Positions 34,839 to 43,883 are shown, counted from the first letter of the stretch. The stretch is 64,000 bases of DNA from RYN-230 sp963844695 (GCA_963844695.1 CAWJPL010000011.1:151007-215006), one strand, 5' to 3'. The notes: generated by a model not told the origin, from the sequence alone. Numbers and translations are program-made.

Positions 34839-35901
34839 CGGAGCCGAGGACCGCCCGGGCGCGGGCCCCGGATCCGGAGAGCCCGAGCAGGAAGAACGCT
34901 GCCGGGGACCGGTGCGGCCGGGAGGCCGAGAAGATGAGCACGCCGCTGGAGAAGCCGCCCTGCCCGGTGACCGACGACAGGCAGATCCGGACGCCGCGCC
35001 GGACCCGGCAGCCGCCGAAGTCCTCGCCGACCGACGTGGCCGCGTACTTCCCGGTGACCACGGTCAGGCCCGGCCGGGCCTGCTCCGCGGCGGCGGTGGG
35101 AAACGGCGCCGGGCACGGCAGCCGGGCCGGCGGCCGGGTCGCGTCGATCAGCAGCAGCCGGCGCGGCACGAGCCCGGTCCCGCAGGTAGCCCACTGACGC
35201 TCGCGCTGCAGGTTCCACGAGCGCGGGGTCGCGAACCGGACGCCGCGCGAGCGGTGCCAGATCCAGCTGGGAGGCACCGGCCCCGCCGGACCGCGCCCCA
35301 GGACGACGGACAGCGGTGACCTGGTCAGCGTGTCCAGCACCCGCCGGGCCAGCGGTCCACGGGCGCCGGCTCGCACCCCCAGGTCCGGGACCAGGTACTG
35401 CACGGAACCCGGGCCGCCCGGCAGCCGGTAGACGGGAATGCCGTGGATCACCGCAGTGGGCCTGCGGTGCCCGATTCCCGGCGGGATGGGCCCGGCAGGC
35501 CGGATCCAGGCCAGGCTCGCCGTAAGGCCGCAGCCCGTCCCCTCCGGGACCACCGGCCTGCCGCCGGCGAAGATCATGCCACCGGACCGCGGTCCGCACG
35601 AGAACTGCCGCGGACTCTGGACCAGCCACGACCCGGGTACCGATAGCTGCGCACGCCGGTACGGCACCGGCGCCCAGCCGGCTGGGACGCTGGACCCGCC
35701 GGTCAGCCGGCCACCGGCCGGCCCGCTGTGGCTGATCCGTGCCGCCGTTAGCTCCGGCGCGGACACCGGGCCCGGTGACGCCAGTGCGCTGCCAGCCAGC
35801 GCGAGCACGGCCGCCGCGGTGATCGCCGCGGCCGCCACCCCGATCGCCCCGGCCCGCCCGCCACCCCGGGTCCGCCGCGCGCCCTGCTCTGCCCCCGTCA
35901 T
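34819..35901 (-). CDS. Secreted or membrane-anchored protein of unknown function with two repeated halves
   Basis: 360 residues. A basic N-terminus and a hydrophobic segment ending GSALASPG give a signal peptide or anchor. The mature part holds two similar segments of about 100-140 residues. Each has a 'VP/ATP-SW' element (AQLSVPGSWLVQSP and GVRFATPRSWNLQRE) followed by a conserved Cys-Gly (FSCGPRSG and WATCGTGL). Start ATG 35901 follows GGAAGGG. I do not recognise the family. Conserved cysteines suggest disulfides outside the cell. Confidence 0.7.
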   Translation of the reverse strand: MTGAEQGARRTRGGGRAGAIGVAAAAITAAAVLALAGSALASPGPVSAPELTAARISHSGPAGGRLTGGSSVPAGWAPVPYRRAQLSVPGSWLVQSPRQFSCGPRSGGMIFAGGRPVVPEGTGCGLTASLAWIRPAGPIPPGIGHRRPTAVIHGIPVYRLPGGPGSVQYLVPDLGVRAGARGPLARRVLDTLTRSPLSVVLGRGPAGPVPPSWIWHRSRGVRFATPRSWNLQRERQWATCGTGLVPRRLLLIDATRPPARLPCPAPFPTAAAEQARPGLTVVTGKYAATSVGEDFGGCRVRRGVRICLSSVTGQGGFSSGVLIFSASRPHRSPAAFFLLGLSGSGARARAVLGSVMVARP

Positions 35902-36162
35902 CACCACTGCCCTTCCGGAAGTCTCCTGCTGGCGGCAGAGGCCGGCCGGGTCACCCGCCGGCGGATCCCTCGTCTGCTGCCTGGCCTGACAGCTTGGACG
36001 ACCGGGCGGGCTATCTGGCTCCCGTTTCACGCACCAATTTCTGCTGGCCGGCGCCGGGAGTGCACCGGCGGCATCCCAGGTCGCGGCGACCCGCTGTCCG
36101 CGTGGGAGAGTGAGAGCAACCGGCCCGGGGCCTGGGCCACCCAGTGGCAGGGGGAAACTGGT

Positions 36163-37371
36163 ATGCGGCCGTTCTTCAAGGACGATGGTTTCAACTTCCT
36201 GACCGAGATCGCGCTTGGGTCGGTGTACCGGCAGGCGGCGGACGTCGGTGAGGTGCTCACCACGGTCGACCGGATCCATGACGGCAAGGCCCGGTCGTGG
36301 GTGGACGAGTGGACGGCCACGGCTGATCGTCTCGCGCAGGAGGCCGCGGCCAGCGCCGGGGCCGGTCACAGATGCTCAGCCGCCGGCCAGTACCTGCGTG
36401 CGTCGCTGTATTACTCAGTTGCGACGTATTCGGCCGACGGAACGGGGGACCCGGCACTGTTCGCGTCGCTGTGGGAGCGGCACCGGGCCGCCTGGGACCA
36501 GTTCGTGGATCTGGGTGTCTTCGGCGGGGCTGTCGCCGAGCGCCTCCAGATCCCCTACGAGGGCACGACGCTGCCGGGATATTTCTTCCGGTCCGGCCCG
36601 GCCGGTGAGCCACGGCGGACGCTGATCTTCAACAACGGCAGTGACGGCTCCGTGGTGGGCGCGTGGACCGACGGGATCGCCTGCGCGCTGGCACGGGGAT
36701 GGAACGCGATGACGTTCGACGGGCCCGGGCAGAACGCGGCGCTGGTGCGGCAGGGCCTGGCGTTCCGCCCGGACTGGGAGAAGGTCATCACGCCGGTCGT
36801 CGATTTCCTCTGCGCCCGCCCGGACACCGACGGCGGGAAGCTGGCGCTGCTCGGCGTCAGCCAGGCCGGTTACTGGGTGCCCCGGGCGCTCGCTTTTGAG
36901 CACCGCATCGCGGCCGGAGTGGCAGACCCAGGTGTCGTGGACGTCTCGACGACAGTGCTCGGGCATCTGCCGCACATGATGATCAAGCTGCTTGAGGCAG
37001 GTGAGCGGGCCAAGTTCGACCGGGACATGGAGTGGACGCTGAGGATCTCGCCGTCAACGCGGTCGACGCTCGCGCTGCGCATGCGGCCCTACGGCGTCAC
37101 CACGCCGTATGAGTTCTTCTCTGCTTCCCGCGACTACGTGCTCACCGACGAACTGATCGCCCAGATCACCACCCCGGTCCTGGTCACCAGCCCAGACAAC
37201 GAGCAGTTCTGGCCGGGACAGTCCCAGGAACTGTTCGACAAGCTCACCGGCAGGAAGGCGATCGTCGCGTTCACCGAGGCCGAGGGAGCCGACTCACACT
37301 GCGAGCCCGCCGGCTCCGGTATACGCGGCGAACGCATCTTCGACTGGCTCGACGAGCAGGTCCCGGCCTGA
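36163..37371 (+). CDS. Alpha/beta hydrolase of the dihydroxypseudooxynicotine-hydrolase/FrsA type
   Basis: 402 residues with a long helical N-terminal cap (about 1-130) before the hydrolase core, as in 2,6-dihydroxypseudooxynicotine hydrolase and related C-C hydrolases. The nucleophile is in LGVSQAGYW, the oxyanion region in IFNNGSDGS, the acid in TSPDNEQFWPGQ and the histidine in ADSHCEPAG. AGGGGG precedes ATG 36163. Its start is divergent from the preceding secreted-protein gene. Substrate unknown. Confidence 0.85.
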   Translation: MRPFFKDDGFNFLTEIALGSVYRQAADVGEVLTTVDRIHDGKARSWVDEWTATADRLAQEAAASAGAGHRCSAAGQYLRASLYYSVATYSADGTGDPALFASLWERHRAAWDQFVDLGVFGGAVAERLQIPYEGTTLPGYFFRSGPAGEPRRTLIFNNGSDGSVVGAWTDGIACALARGWNAMTFDGPGQNAALVRQGLAFRPDWEKVITPVVDFLCARPDTDGGKLALLGVSQAGYWVPRALAFEHRIAAGVADPGVVDVSTTVLGHLPHMMIKLLEAGERAKFDRDMEWTLRISPSTRSTLALRMRPYGVTTPYEFFSASRDYVLTDELIAQITTPVLVTSPDNEQFWPGQSQELFDKLTGRKAIVAFTEAEGADSHCEPAGSGIRGERIFDWLDEQVPA

Positions 37372-37419
37372 CCGGTACGCCTGACATCACGCGCTGAGGT
37401 GAGTTACCGGCTGGTTCGC

Positions 37420-37440
37420 TGTAGGGTCTCACGTCTCGTG
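37420..37440 (+). repeat. Left terminal inverted repeat
   Basis: Begins TGTAGGGTCTCACG and pairs with 38411-38431 with two mismatches. A further GTCTCACG copy lies inside at 37478, and TGATCTTG/CAAGATCA form a subterminal inverted pair. Confidence 0.8.
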
Positions 37441-37615
37441 ACATCTTGATCTTGCGCGACCTGCGGGTTTTTCGGCTGTCTCACGACGACTGCACCAAGA
37501 TCAGTCTCAAACTCGTGGCATTTCCTTAGCTCCGACCGCTGGTGCAGGTGCCGAGGAAGACTCGGATGGTCTGACTAAGATGCCCGGTCCCAGTGCCGCA
37601 TCGCGGCCGACCGCA

Positions 37616-38236
37616 CTAATACCGTTGCAGTTCGCTGGTTTCCCGGCGAACCTTATACGCCTTGCGGAGAGTGCTGCTCCCCGGTCCTGCCTCTGCTCTG
37701 GTAGCGGCGCGATCCAAGACATCCTCCAGAAGACCCCGGAGTTTGTCCTCGTCCATGCCCATGTCCTCCACCCTCGACAGCACGTTCACGAGCTCTCCCA
37801 AGATCCATCTCCCGTGAGACTCCTGTGGCGCGGACTTATTCCCTGCTCCGCCCAGAAGCGGCCTGCCAAGCAGGGAGTGGCACTCGGTCCGGAGTCGGTC
37901 ATCGTCGTAAAGCCAGTCGTCGGATGCCGTATTGCATGCGTCGAGCACGACAGCGCGTCCCCCGATAGCACCGAACTCGCTGAACGAGTACCCGGCTTTC
38001 TTATCCTTGCCCCAGAGGGCGCTCGTCCAGTCGTCCTCCGAGTCGCCCTCCAGCCAGCCTCCATGAGCCGGCACGTATGTAACCAGGGCCTCACGCTCAA
38101 GCATCCCGGGCTCCGGACCGGCAGGCCGCCAGTCCAAGCAGAACCCGGGTCCCGTAGAGCTATTCAGGGCACTGATCACGTGGCCGTGGAGGAGGTCGTG
38201 CCAGGTCCCGAAGCACACCACATTCAGTAGGAGCAT
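37616..38236 (-). CDS. Small CHAT/caspase-like putative cysteine protease carried on the insertion
   Basis: 206 residues from ATG 38236; upstream in-frame alternatives are at 38257 and 38287. Two strand-plus-turn motifs stand out: ALVTYVPAHGGW with His at residue 58 and RAVVLDACNTA with Cys at residue 101. The spacing of 43 residues and the '(D/S)AC-T' context are those of CHAT-domain and caspase-like peptidases such as the TPR-CHAT effector of type III-E CRISPR. There is no TPR or other sensor domain, only about 40 residues before and 100 after. The rest is acidic, unlike its neighbours. The protease call is inference from motifs. Function could be defence, toxin or cell death. Confidence 0.5.
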   Translation of the reverse strand: MLLLNVVCFGTWHDLLHGHVISALNSSTGPGFCLDWRPAGPEPGMLEREALVTYVPAHGGWLEGDSEDDWTSALWGKDKKAGYSFSEFGAIGGRAVVLDACNTASDDWLYDDDRLRTECHSLLGRPLLGGAGNKSAPQESHGRWILGELVNVLSRVEDMGMDEDKLRGLLEDVLDRAATRAEAGPGSSTLRKAYKVRRETSELQRY

Positions 38237-38366
38237 CTTCCTCGTCCTTTCGGGCATCACCCCTACTAGCACTCCGTTCGGCTGCAAGGTCCCAAGATCG
38301 CCGACATATCATCGCCCGGCGTAGCACCGGAATCGGATTTCCCGTGGGAGTCTCAGTCTCATAGTA

Positions 38367-38382
38367 ATGGCGGATCCGCCAT
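38367..38382. promoter_or_regulatory. Perfect palindrome upstream of the CHAT-like gene
   Basis: ATGGCGGATCCGCCAT is a 16-bp perfect palindrome about 130 bp upstream of the CHAT-like start, and CCGCCAT recurs at 38386-38392. It may be an operator or an element-internal site. Confidence 0.4.
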
Positions 38383-38410
38383 CTGTCCGCCATCGCCTGT
38401 GAGATTACGA

Positions 38411-38431
38411 CACGCGGCGTGAGACCCTACA
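38411..38431 (-). repeat. Right terminal inverted repeat
   Basis: Ends CGTGAGACCCTACA, the reverse complement of the left end. Directly followed by the second TTCGC. Confidence 0.8.
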
Positions 38432-38633
38432 TTCGCACCCCTGGCTGTCCTTCCCCGTAGCTAAATATCTTGTAATTGCTCCGTCACTTTCAGTTAAGAC
38501 CGCCGCTGCCGTGGGCGGTCGCCTGGTGGAGTGGCCGGTGCTGCGGGGGCAGTGATTCCGGCCGCGGCATCCCCGTCGCGGACGGAGATGCCGGCTGGTG
38601 CCGGGTCACCAGCCCCGGGGGAGGGACTCACCA

Positions 38634-39782
38634 TTGATCAGCACACGTGTCACCCGCGTGGTGTGTACCGCAGTCACCGCAGCTGGACTGCTCATGGCCG
38701 GGCTGGCCAGCCCGGCCAGCGCGGCCAGAACCGGGGAGCCCAAAGCCGGGAGCCCGGCGAAGTTCACGACGTTTCCCGGGCGCCTGTACAGCGTGGCCGC
38801 CACCGATGCTAACAACGTCTGGGCGGCCGGCCTCCACCCCGATTCGTCGCTGATCGTGCACTGGAACGGCACAGCCTGGACCCAGTCATTCTCCAGCTCA
38901 CTCGGCTACTTCATCGGCGTGGCCACCGACGCCCGCACCGACGCCTGGGCCGTGGGCGGAACCAACTGGTTCAGTCCCAGCGACACCCTGATCGAGCACT
39001 GGAACGGCAGGGCCTGGACCCACGTGCCCAGCCCCAGCCCGGACGGCGGCGGCTACCTCAACGGCGTGACGGCGATCTCCCGCACCGACGCCTGGGCGGT
39101 CGGCCTGATCGCCTCCGGCGGCCCCGGCAACTCGGGTGCCACGACGACTCCCCTGATCGAGCACTGGAACGGCACGTCCTGGACCCAGGTGCCATGCCCC
39201 ATCCCAGCCAGCGGCGGCCAGTTCACTTCCGTGTCGGCGACCTCCCCCACCGACGTGTGGGCGGTCGGCTCGACTGGCGGCAGCACTCAGCAGGCCCTGA
39301 TCGAGCACTGGGACGGCACCGCCTGGGCACTGGTGCCCGTTCCCAGCCTCCCGGGTACCGGGAACTCCCTCCGTAGCGTGGATGCCACCTCCCCGGCCGA
39401 CGCCTGGGCGGTCGGGGCCACCGACTTCACCAGCCACCAGCAGCCCCTGATCCTGCACTGGAACGGCACGGCCTGGCAGCAGGTCCCCGGCAACGGCGGC
39501 TCTCCCGACGCCCAGCTGAACTCGGTGGCCACCATCTCCGGCGGTAACGCCTGGGCCGTCGGCATGACCCGGCCATCCACGTGCAACCCCGAGTGCGAGA
39601 CCCTGATCTTGCACTGGAACGGCACGGCCTGGTCCCCGGTGCCCAGCCCCAACCCGCCCGCCGGCTACCTGAACGCCCTGCTCGGCGTGGTCGCCATCTG
39701 CCCGCACGACGTCTGGGCGGTCGGCACCACCGACTACGCCCAGACCTTGATCACGCACTGGAACGGCAAGACCTGGAGCTGA
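38634..39782 (+). CDS. Secreted repeat protein, probable beta-propeller
   Basis: 382 residues. TTG 38634 is chosen because GGGGGAGGG stands eight bases upstream and the product then begins with a clean signal peptide (MISTRVTRVVCTAVTAAG, cleavage near ASPASA-AR). The mature protein is about seven repeats of 45-55 residues, each with a 'DAWAVG' strand and an 'IEHWNGTAW' strand, for example DVWAVGSTGG and LIEHWDGTAWALVP. Such repeats build propeller folds on the cell surface; no enzyme motif is seen. Likely a binding or structural exoprotein. Confidence 0.85.
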   Translation: MISTRVTRVVCTAVTAAGLLMAGLASPASAARTGEPKAGSPAKFTTFPGRLYSVAATDANNVWAAGLHPDSSLIVHWNGTAWTQSFSSSLGYFIGVATDARTDAWAVGGTNWFSPSDTLIEHWNGRAWTHVPSPSPDGGGYLNGVTAISRTDAWAVGLIASGGPGNSGATTTPLIEHWNGTSWTQVPCPIPASGGQFTSVSATSPTDVWAVGSTGGSTQQALIEHWDGTAWALVPVPSLPGTGNSLRSVDATSPADAWAVGATDFTSHQQPLILHWNGTAWQQVPGNGGSPDAQLNSVATISGGNAWAVGMTRPSTCNPECETLILHWNGTAWSPVPSPNPPAGYLNALLGVVAICPHDVWAVGTTDYAQTLITHWNGKTWS

Positions 39783-39800
39783 CCAAATCCGCCGGTTACC

Positions 39801-40725
39801 TCAGTAGCCTGCGGTCCTCATCAGCCGGAAGAACTGGAGGGCCTGGGCAATCTTCCCGGCTGCCGCGACATAGAAGCCGTCCGCGCTGATGGACCTGGCC
39901 GCGGTGGCCATCTGGGCCGCGGTCCCGTTCACGGTCGAGACCTCGGAGAACACCAGGACCTTCGAGTTCGCGGCCCGGGCCTGACTCTCGGTCGTGTTGA
40001 ACAGCGGCGGCGTACTGGCCTTTCACGGTGGTGTTCGACTCGTCCTGGAGCTGGTAGATGTCACCAGCGGCGGCGGCCTTCCCGGCGATGTTGACCCGGA
40101 CGTACCACTGGTCGCCCGACTCGCCTCGATGCCGCGGGAGGACCGAGCCGGTGACCCAAGCCAGGTCCAGGGCGGGAGCCTGGATGACCTTCAGCCCGTG
40201 GGCGTGGGCCAGCTGGCCGAACAAGGCCATGTACTTGACCGGGTTCCGCCGCTCGCCGACCGGGGTCGAGGACCAGTTCTCCGGGTCATACATGACCCAC
40301 TTGTAGGGGTAGCGGATAGCGCCACTCCCGATGTCGGAGCTGAACCGGGCGTAGGACGTGTACGACAGCACGGGCGTGGTCGCGTACCTGCGCTGCACGG
40401 GAGTCTTCACCAGGCTGGCCCCGGCGCCGTAGGACCTGGACGTGTTGAAGAAGTATGACGTCGTGCCGGCGTCCATCGCGCTCATCGACTGGACGTTCCC
40501 GGCGGTCATGCTCCAGACCGGCTTGGTTGACGCACCGGCCGGTCCCGCGGCCAGGGTCACCGCCAGGCCGGTGGCCCCGACCGCGGCGACGGCCGAGAGG
40601 CCGGCCTTGGCCCGGGTCGTGCGCGGGCGCCACCCGCGGACCCGATGGTGGCCGGGACCATCTCTCGCCGCGCCACCGGGGCGACCCTGGGCTATTCCGG
40701 GCGATGAGTTCCCACGGCCATTCAC
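39801..40725 (-). CDS. Secreted protein of unknown function, paralogue A, frameshifted
   Basis: About 307 residues. One extra base near 40010 breaks the frame after VKGQYA; the other frame continues LFNTTESQARAANSKVLVF and ends TAGY. GTG 40725 follows AGGAG. The N-terminus has a long arginine-rich stretch, then a transmembrane/signal segment (AVAAVGATGLAVTLAAG). The mature protein contains WSMTAGNVQSM, FNTSRSYGAGASLV, WVMYDPENWSSTP, HGLKVIQAPALDLA, GDIYQLQDES and DGFYVAA. The '..DPE.W', '..P.LDLA' and 'QLQ..S' order suggests a TIM-barrel glycosidase-like fold, but no family is recognised. Paralogue B lies directly upstream on the same strand. Confidence 0.75.
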
Positions 40726-40861
40726 GGCATAGCTCCTAGATTCCCTACTACTGGTTTTTTGCCTTAATTACCAGTATTAGGAAATCGCAGCCCATGCCTC
40801 AGAGGATGGCGGCCTGTCTTGCTAGAGGATTTTTCCCCGATCTGTTCGCCGCAGGATCCGC

Positions 40862-40900
40862 GGCCGGGGGCCGAAAGGCCCAGGCCGAAAGGCCCCGGCC
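40862..40900. terminator. GC-rich hairpin between the two secreted paralogues
   Basis: GGCCGGGGGCC (40862-40872) pairs with GGCCCCGGCC (40891-40900), with internal GGCC-GAAA-GGCC stem-loops. It lies just downstream of paralogue B on the minus strand, where a terminator is expected. Confidence 0.5.
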
Positions 40901-40960
40901 GCAACGCCGAGACCGGAACGCCCAGACCGGAGGCCCGGCCACAAAGGCCCTACCGGGGGT

Positions 40961-41854
40961 TCAGTAGCCCGCGGCCTTCATCAACTGGAAGAACCGGAGC
41001 GTCTCGGCTACCTTCCCGTCGGCCGCGACGTAGAAGCCGTCCGGGGTGATGGACTGGGCCGCGGAGGCCATCTGGGCCGCGGTCGCGTCATCGGTCGAGA
41101 CCTCGGAGAACACCAGGACGTCCGGGTTCGCGGCCCGGGCCTGCCTCTCGGTCGTGTTGAACACGTACGCGTACTGGCCCCCGGCGGTGGCGTTCGACTC
41201 GTCCTGGAGCTGGAAGATGTCACCGGCGGCGGCGGCCTTCCCGGCGATGTCAGTTCGCACGAACCACTGGTCGGCCGACTCACCTGGCCGGCGCGGCAGG
41301 GCCGAGCCGGTGACGGTCGCCAGGTCCAGGGATGGAGTCTGGATGACCTTCAGCCCGTGGGCGCGGGCCAGCTGGCCGAACAAGGTCATGTACTTGACCG
41401 GGTTCCGCCGCTCGCCGACCGGGGTCGCGGACCAGTTCTCCGGGTCATACAGCACCCACTTGTAGGGGTAACTGATCGCGCCGCTCCGGATGTCGGAGCT
41501 GAACCGGGCGTAGGACGTGTACGACAGGACCGGCGTGGTGGCGTACCTGCGCTGCACGGGAGTCTGTACCAGGCTGGCCCCCGCGCCGTAGGACCTGGAC
41601 GTGTTGAAGAAGTGGGCCGCCAGGCCGGCGTCTCGCAGGCTCATCGACTGAACGTTCCCGGCGGTCATGATCCAGACCGGCCTGGCCGCCGGGGCGCCGC
41701 CGCCCAGGGCCACGGCCAGGGCGAGGCAGGCGCCCCCCACCGCGACGACTGCCGCCACGGTGGCCTTGGCCCGCCTCGTGCGCGGGCGCCACCACCGGAC
41801 CCGCGGGGGGCGGGGGCCGTCTCTGGCCCAGCGGCCGGGGCGATCATGGGTCAT
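40961..41854 (-). CDS. Secreted protein of unknown function, paralogue B (intact)
   Basis: 297 residues from ATG 41854. It is nearly identical to paralogue A in long stretches: WIMTAGNVQSM, SYGAGASLVQTPVQRRYATT, WVLYDPENWSATPVGERR, GDIFQLQDES and FNTTERQARAANPDVLVFSE. A membrane-spanning or signal segment (VAAVVAVGGACLALAVALGG) follows an arginine-rich N-terminus. The start is not certain, since AGGAG is 13 bp away. The upstream regions of A and B are also alike, so the copies arose by tandem duplication including the promoter. Function unknown. Confidence 0.78.
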   Translation of the reverse strand: MTHDRPGRWARDGPRPPRVRWWRPRTRRAKATVAAVVAVGGACLALAVALGGGAPAARPVWIMTAGNVQSMSLRDAGLAAHFFNTSRSYGAGASLVQTPVQRRYATTPVLSYTSYARFSSDIRSGAISYPYKWVLYDPENWSATPVGERRNPVKYMTLFGQLARAHGLKVIQTPSLDLATVTGSALPRRPGESADQWFVRTDIAGKAAAAGDIFQLQDESNATAGGQYAYVFNTTERQARAANPDVLVFSEVSTDDATAAQMASAAQSITPDGFYVAADGKVAETLRFFQLMKAAGY

Positions 41855-41985
41855 TCCGGGCGGTGAGCTCCTATTGATATCCACGATAGATCCCAATTTT
41901 TCTCACTAGTCCCTTGGCTTTTGCTGCCAGTACCAGAGAACTGCGTCTTATGCCCGATATGGCCGCAGGCCAATCGTGACATGCC

Positions 41986-42014
41986 TTGAGTAACCTGGAT
42001 TGCCTGGGAATACT
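41986..42014 (+). promoter_or_regulatory. Candidate promoter in the gap before the MFS gene
   Basis: TTGAGT (41986-41991) and AATACT (42009-42014) are separated by 17 bp. If used, the MFS gene would have a 5' leader of about 310 bases. The remaining 41855-42329 gap shows no convincing gene. Confidence 0.35.
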
Positions 42015-42329
42015 CCTGGTTTCGGATGGGTGCAGTGGCTCGCGAAGAAGCGTAATGGCTGAACGATCGCCGCACATGCGGTGGCCGGACGCAGCGGCCG
42101 CCCAACCGGGCTGTCCGGACCCATTCCCGGCTACTTCGTGCGCAGTATCCCGGCGGCCCGCCGTATCCCGGTCGATCAGGCCGAACTCGCTCCTGGTGCA
42201 CGACGACAACGACGCTGCCGGGCCGGCACCATCGATCGCATGAACGACCCCGGCACCGCGTTCCAGCGCAACCACGACACCCGTCCTGCGGACGCCAGCG
42301 CTGCCCCCCGCACTCTTGAGAGGATCGCC

Positions 42330-43841
42330 ATGTCACACGTGCAGTCAGTGACCGACACCGGCCGCGCCGCGGCCGCCGCCCGGGGCGGCGGACGCCACCT
42401 TGGCGCGGCGCTGCTGGTCATCGCCACCGCGCAGCTGATGGTCGTGCTGGACTCGACCATCGTCAACGTGGCCCTCCCGCATATCCAGCGGGCCCTGGGA
42501 TTCTCCGGCGCTGGCCTGGAATGGGTGGTCAACGGATACGCCCTGGCGTTCGGCGGGCTGCTGCTGCTCGGCGGCCGGGCCGGTGACCTGCTCGGCCGCC
42601 GCCGGATGTTCGTCACCGGCCTGCTCCTGTTCTCCGCCGCCTCCCTGGCGGGCGGATTCGCCACTTCCCAGGCGTGGCTGCTGGCGGCTCGGGCCGTCCA
42701 GGGCGCCGGCGGGGCGATCGTCGCGCCGGCCGCGCTGGCGCTCATCGTGACCACGTTCCCGCAAGGCCCGTCCCGCAGCCGGGCGATGGGCGTCTACGCC
42801 GCGATGAGCGTGGGCGGCGGCGCGGCCGGACTGATCGCCGGAGGCCTGCTCGTCACGTATGCCTCGTGGCGGTGGGTGCTGTTCGTGAACGTTCCCATCG
42901 GCGTCGCCGCCGCGCTCGCGGCCGGGGCGGTGCTGCCTCGCGCCGCGCGCCGGCCGGGCCGGTTCGACGTGCCCGGCGCCGTCACCGGAACCGGCGGCAT
43001 CGCCGCGCTCGTCTACGGCCTGTCCAACGCCACCACCGGCCCGGACGGGACGTCCCACTGGGGTGACAGCAAGGTGGTGGCGGCGCTGTCGGCCGCCGTG
43101 GTGCTGCTCGCCGCGTTCACGCTCATCGAGGCCCGGAGCCGGCACGCACTGCTGCCCGTGCGGTTGCTGCGCAACCGGAACCGCCTCGGCGCGTACCTGA
43201 TCATGCTGGGCGTGGGCACGGCCGTCTTCGGCGTGTTCTTCTTCATCACCTTGTTCGTGCAGGACGTATGGGGTTACTCGGCGCTCAGGACGGGGGTGGC
43301 CTTCCTGCCGCTCACCGCCGCGCTCCTGGTGGCTTCCGCTGCCGCTACCCCGCTCGTGCAGCGGGTCGGCGCCTGGCCGCTGCTGCTCACTGGTTCGGCC
43401 GCCTGCGCCGGCGGCCTGTACTGGCTGTCGAGGGTGACGGAGCACAGCACGTACACAGGCGGGTTGCTCGGCCCGACCCTGATCACCGGGGCCGGGCTTG
43501 GCCTGCTGTTCGTCCCGCTGCCCCTGGTCGCCCTGGCCCGCGTGGCCGACGCGGACTCCGGGGTCGCCTCCAGCCTGCTCAACGCCGGCCGGCAAGTGGG
43601 CGGCTCCATCGGCCTGGCGGTGCTGGGCACCGTGGCCTGGACAGTGGTCGCCGACCGCGCCCGGGCCGCCGCGGCTTCCCGCGCCTCTTCCTCGCCGGCG
43701 GCGTGGCGGGCGGCCTACCAGCATGCGCTGGCGGCCGGCTTCGACCGGGCCTTCCTGGTCGCCGCCGGCCTCGCGGTGCTCCTTCTGGTGACCGCGATCG
43801 CGACCATCCGCATCCGCCGCGCGGACCTGGCTGGCGGCTGA
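42330..43841 (+). CDS. MFS drug exporter, DHA2 (EmrB/QacA) family
   Basis: 503 residues with about 14 hydrophobic helices. DHA2 landmarks are MVVLDSTIVNVALPHIQ (TM1), WVVNGYALAFGGLLLLGGR with GDLLGRRRMF (motif A) and the antiporter motif region GGGAAGLIAGGLL. It would export drugs or metabolites with proton exchange. ATG 42330 is selected because GAGAGG lies six bases upstream; ATG 42241 is an in-frame alternative. A perfect hairpin follows the stop. No regulator gene is adjacent. Confidence 0.92.
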   Translation: MSHVQSVTDTGRAAAAARGGGRHLGAALLVIATAQLMVVLDSTIVNVALPHIQRALGFSGAGLEWVVNGYALAFGGLLLLGGRAGDLLGRRRMFVTGLLLFSAASLAGGFATSQAWLLAARAVQGAGGAIVAPAALALIVTTFPQGPSRSRAMGVYAAMSVGGGAAGLIAGGLLVTYASWRWVLFVNVPIGVAAALAAGAVLPRAARRPGRFDVPGAVTGTGGIAALVYGLSNATTGPDGTSHWGDSKVVAALSAAVVLLAAFTLIEARSRHALLPVRLLRNRNRLGAYLIMLGVGTAVFGVFFFITLFVQDVWGYSALRTGVAFLPLTAALLVASAAATPLVQRVGAWPLLLTGSAACAGGLYWLSRVTEHSTYTGGLLGPTLITGAGLGLLFVPLPLVALARVADADSGVASSLLNAGRQVGGSIGLAVLGTVAWTVVADRARAAAASRASSSPAAWRAAYQHALAAGFDRAFLVAAGLAVLLLVTAIATIRIRRADLAGG

Positions 43842-43850
43842 CCGCGAGAC

Positions 43851-43883
43851 GGCGCCTCCGGAACACCAGTGACCGGAGGCGCC
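43851..43883 (+). terminator. Hairpin terminator after the MFS gene
   Basis: GGCGCCTCCGG (43851-43861) pairs perfectly with CCGGAGGCGCC (43873-43883), 10 bp after the stop codon. Confidence 0.75.

Larger units (their letters stand above)
37415..38436. mobile_element. About 1.0-kb non-autonomous insertion with terminal inverted repeats and a 5-bp target duplication
   Basis: TGTAGGGTCTCACGTCTCGTG (37420-37440) and the complement at 38411-38431 form inverted ends that match at 19 of 21 positions. They are flanked directly by TTCGC on both sides (37415-37419 and 38432-38436), the signature of transposition with a 5-bp target duplication. The interior is less GC-rich than its surroundings and holds one minus-strand gene and no transposase. 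It resembles a MITE-like or passenger-carrying element mobilised in trans. Confidence 0.78.

Noticed and set aside
38160..38393. Second small minus-strand gene inside the insertion element
   Set aside because: It overlaps the start of the CHAT-like gene in another frame, begins within the palindrome, and has an Arg/Pro-rich composition without a ribosome site.
41871..42275. Possible gene on the minus strand between the secreted paralogue and the MFS exporter
   Set aside because: No ribosome site, no family resemblance, and it overlaps the duplicated promoter region of paralogue B.
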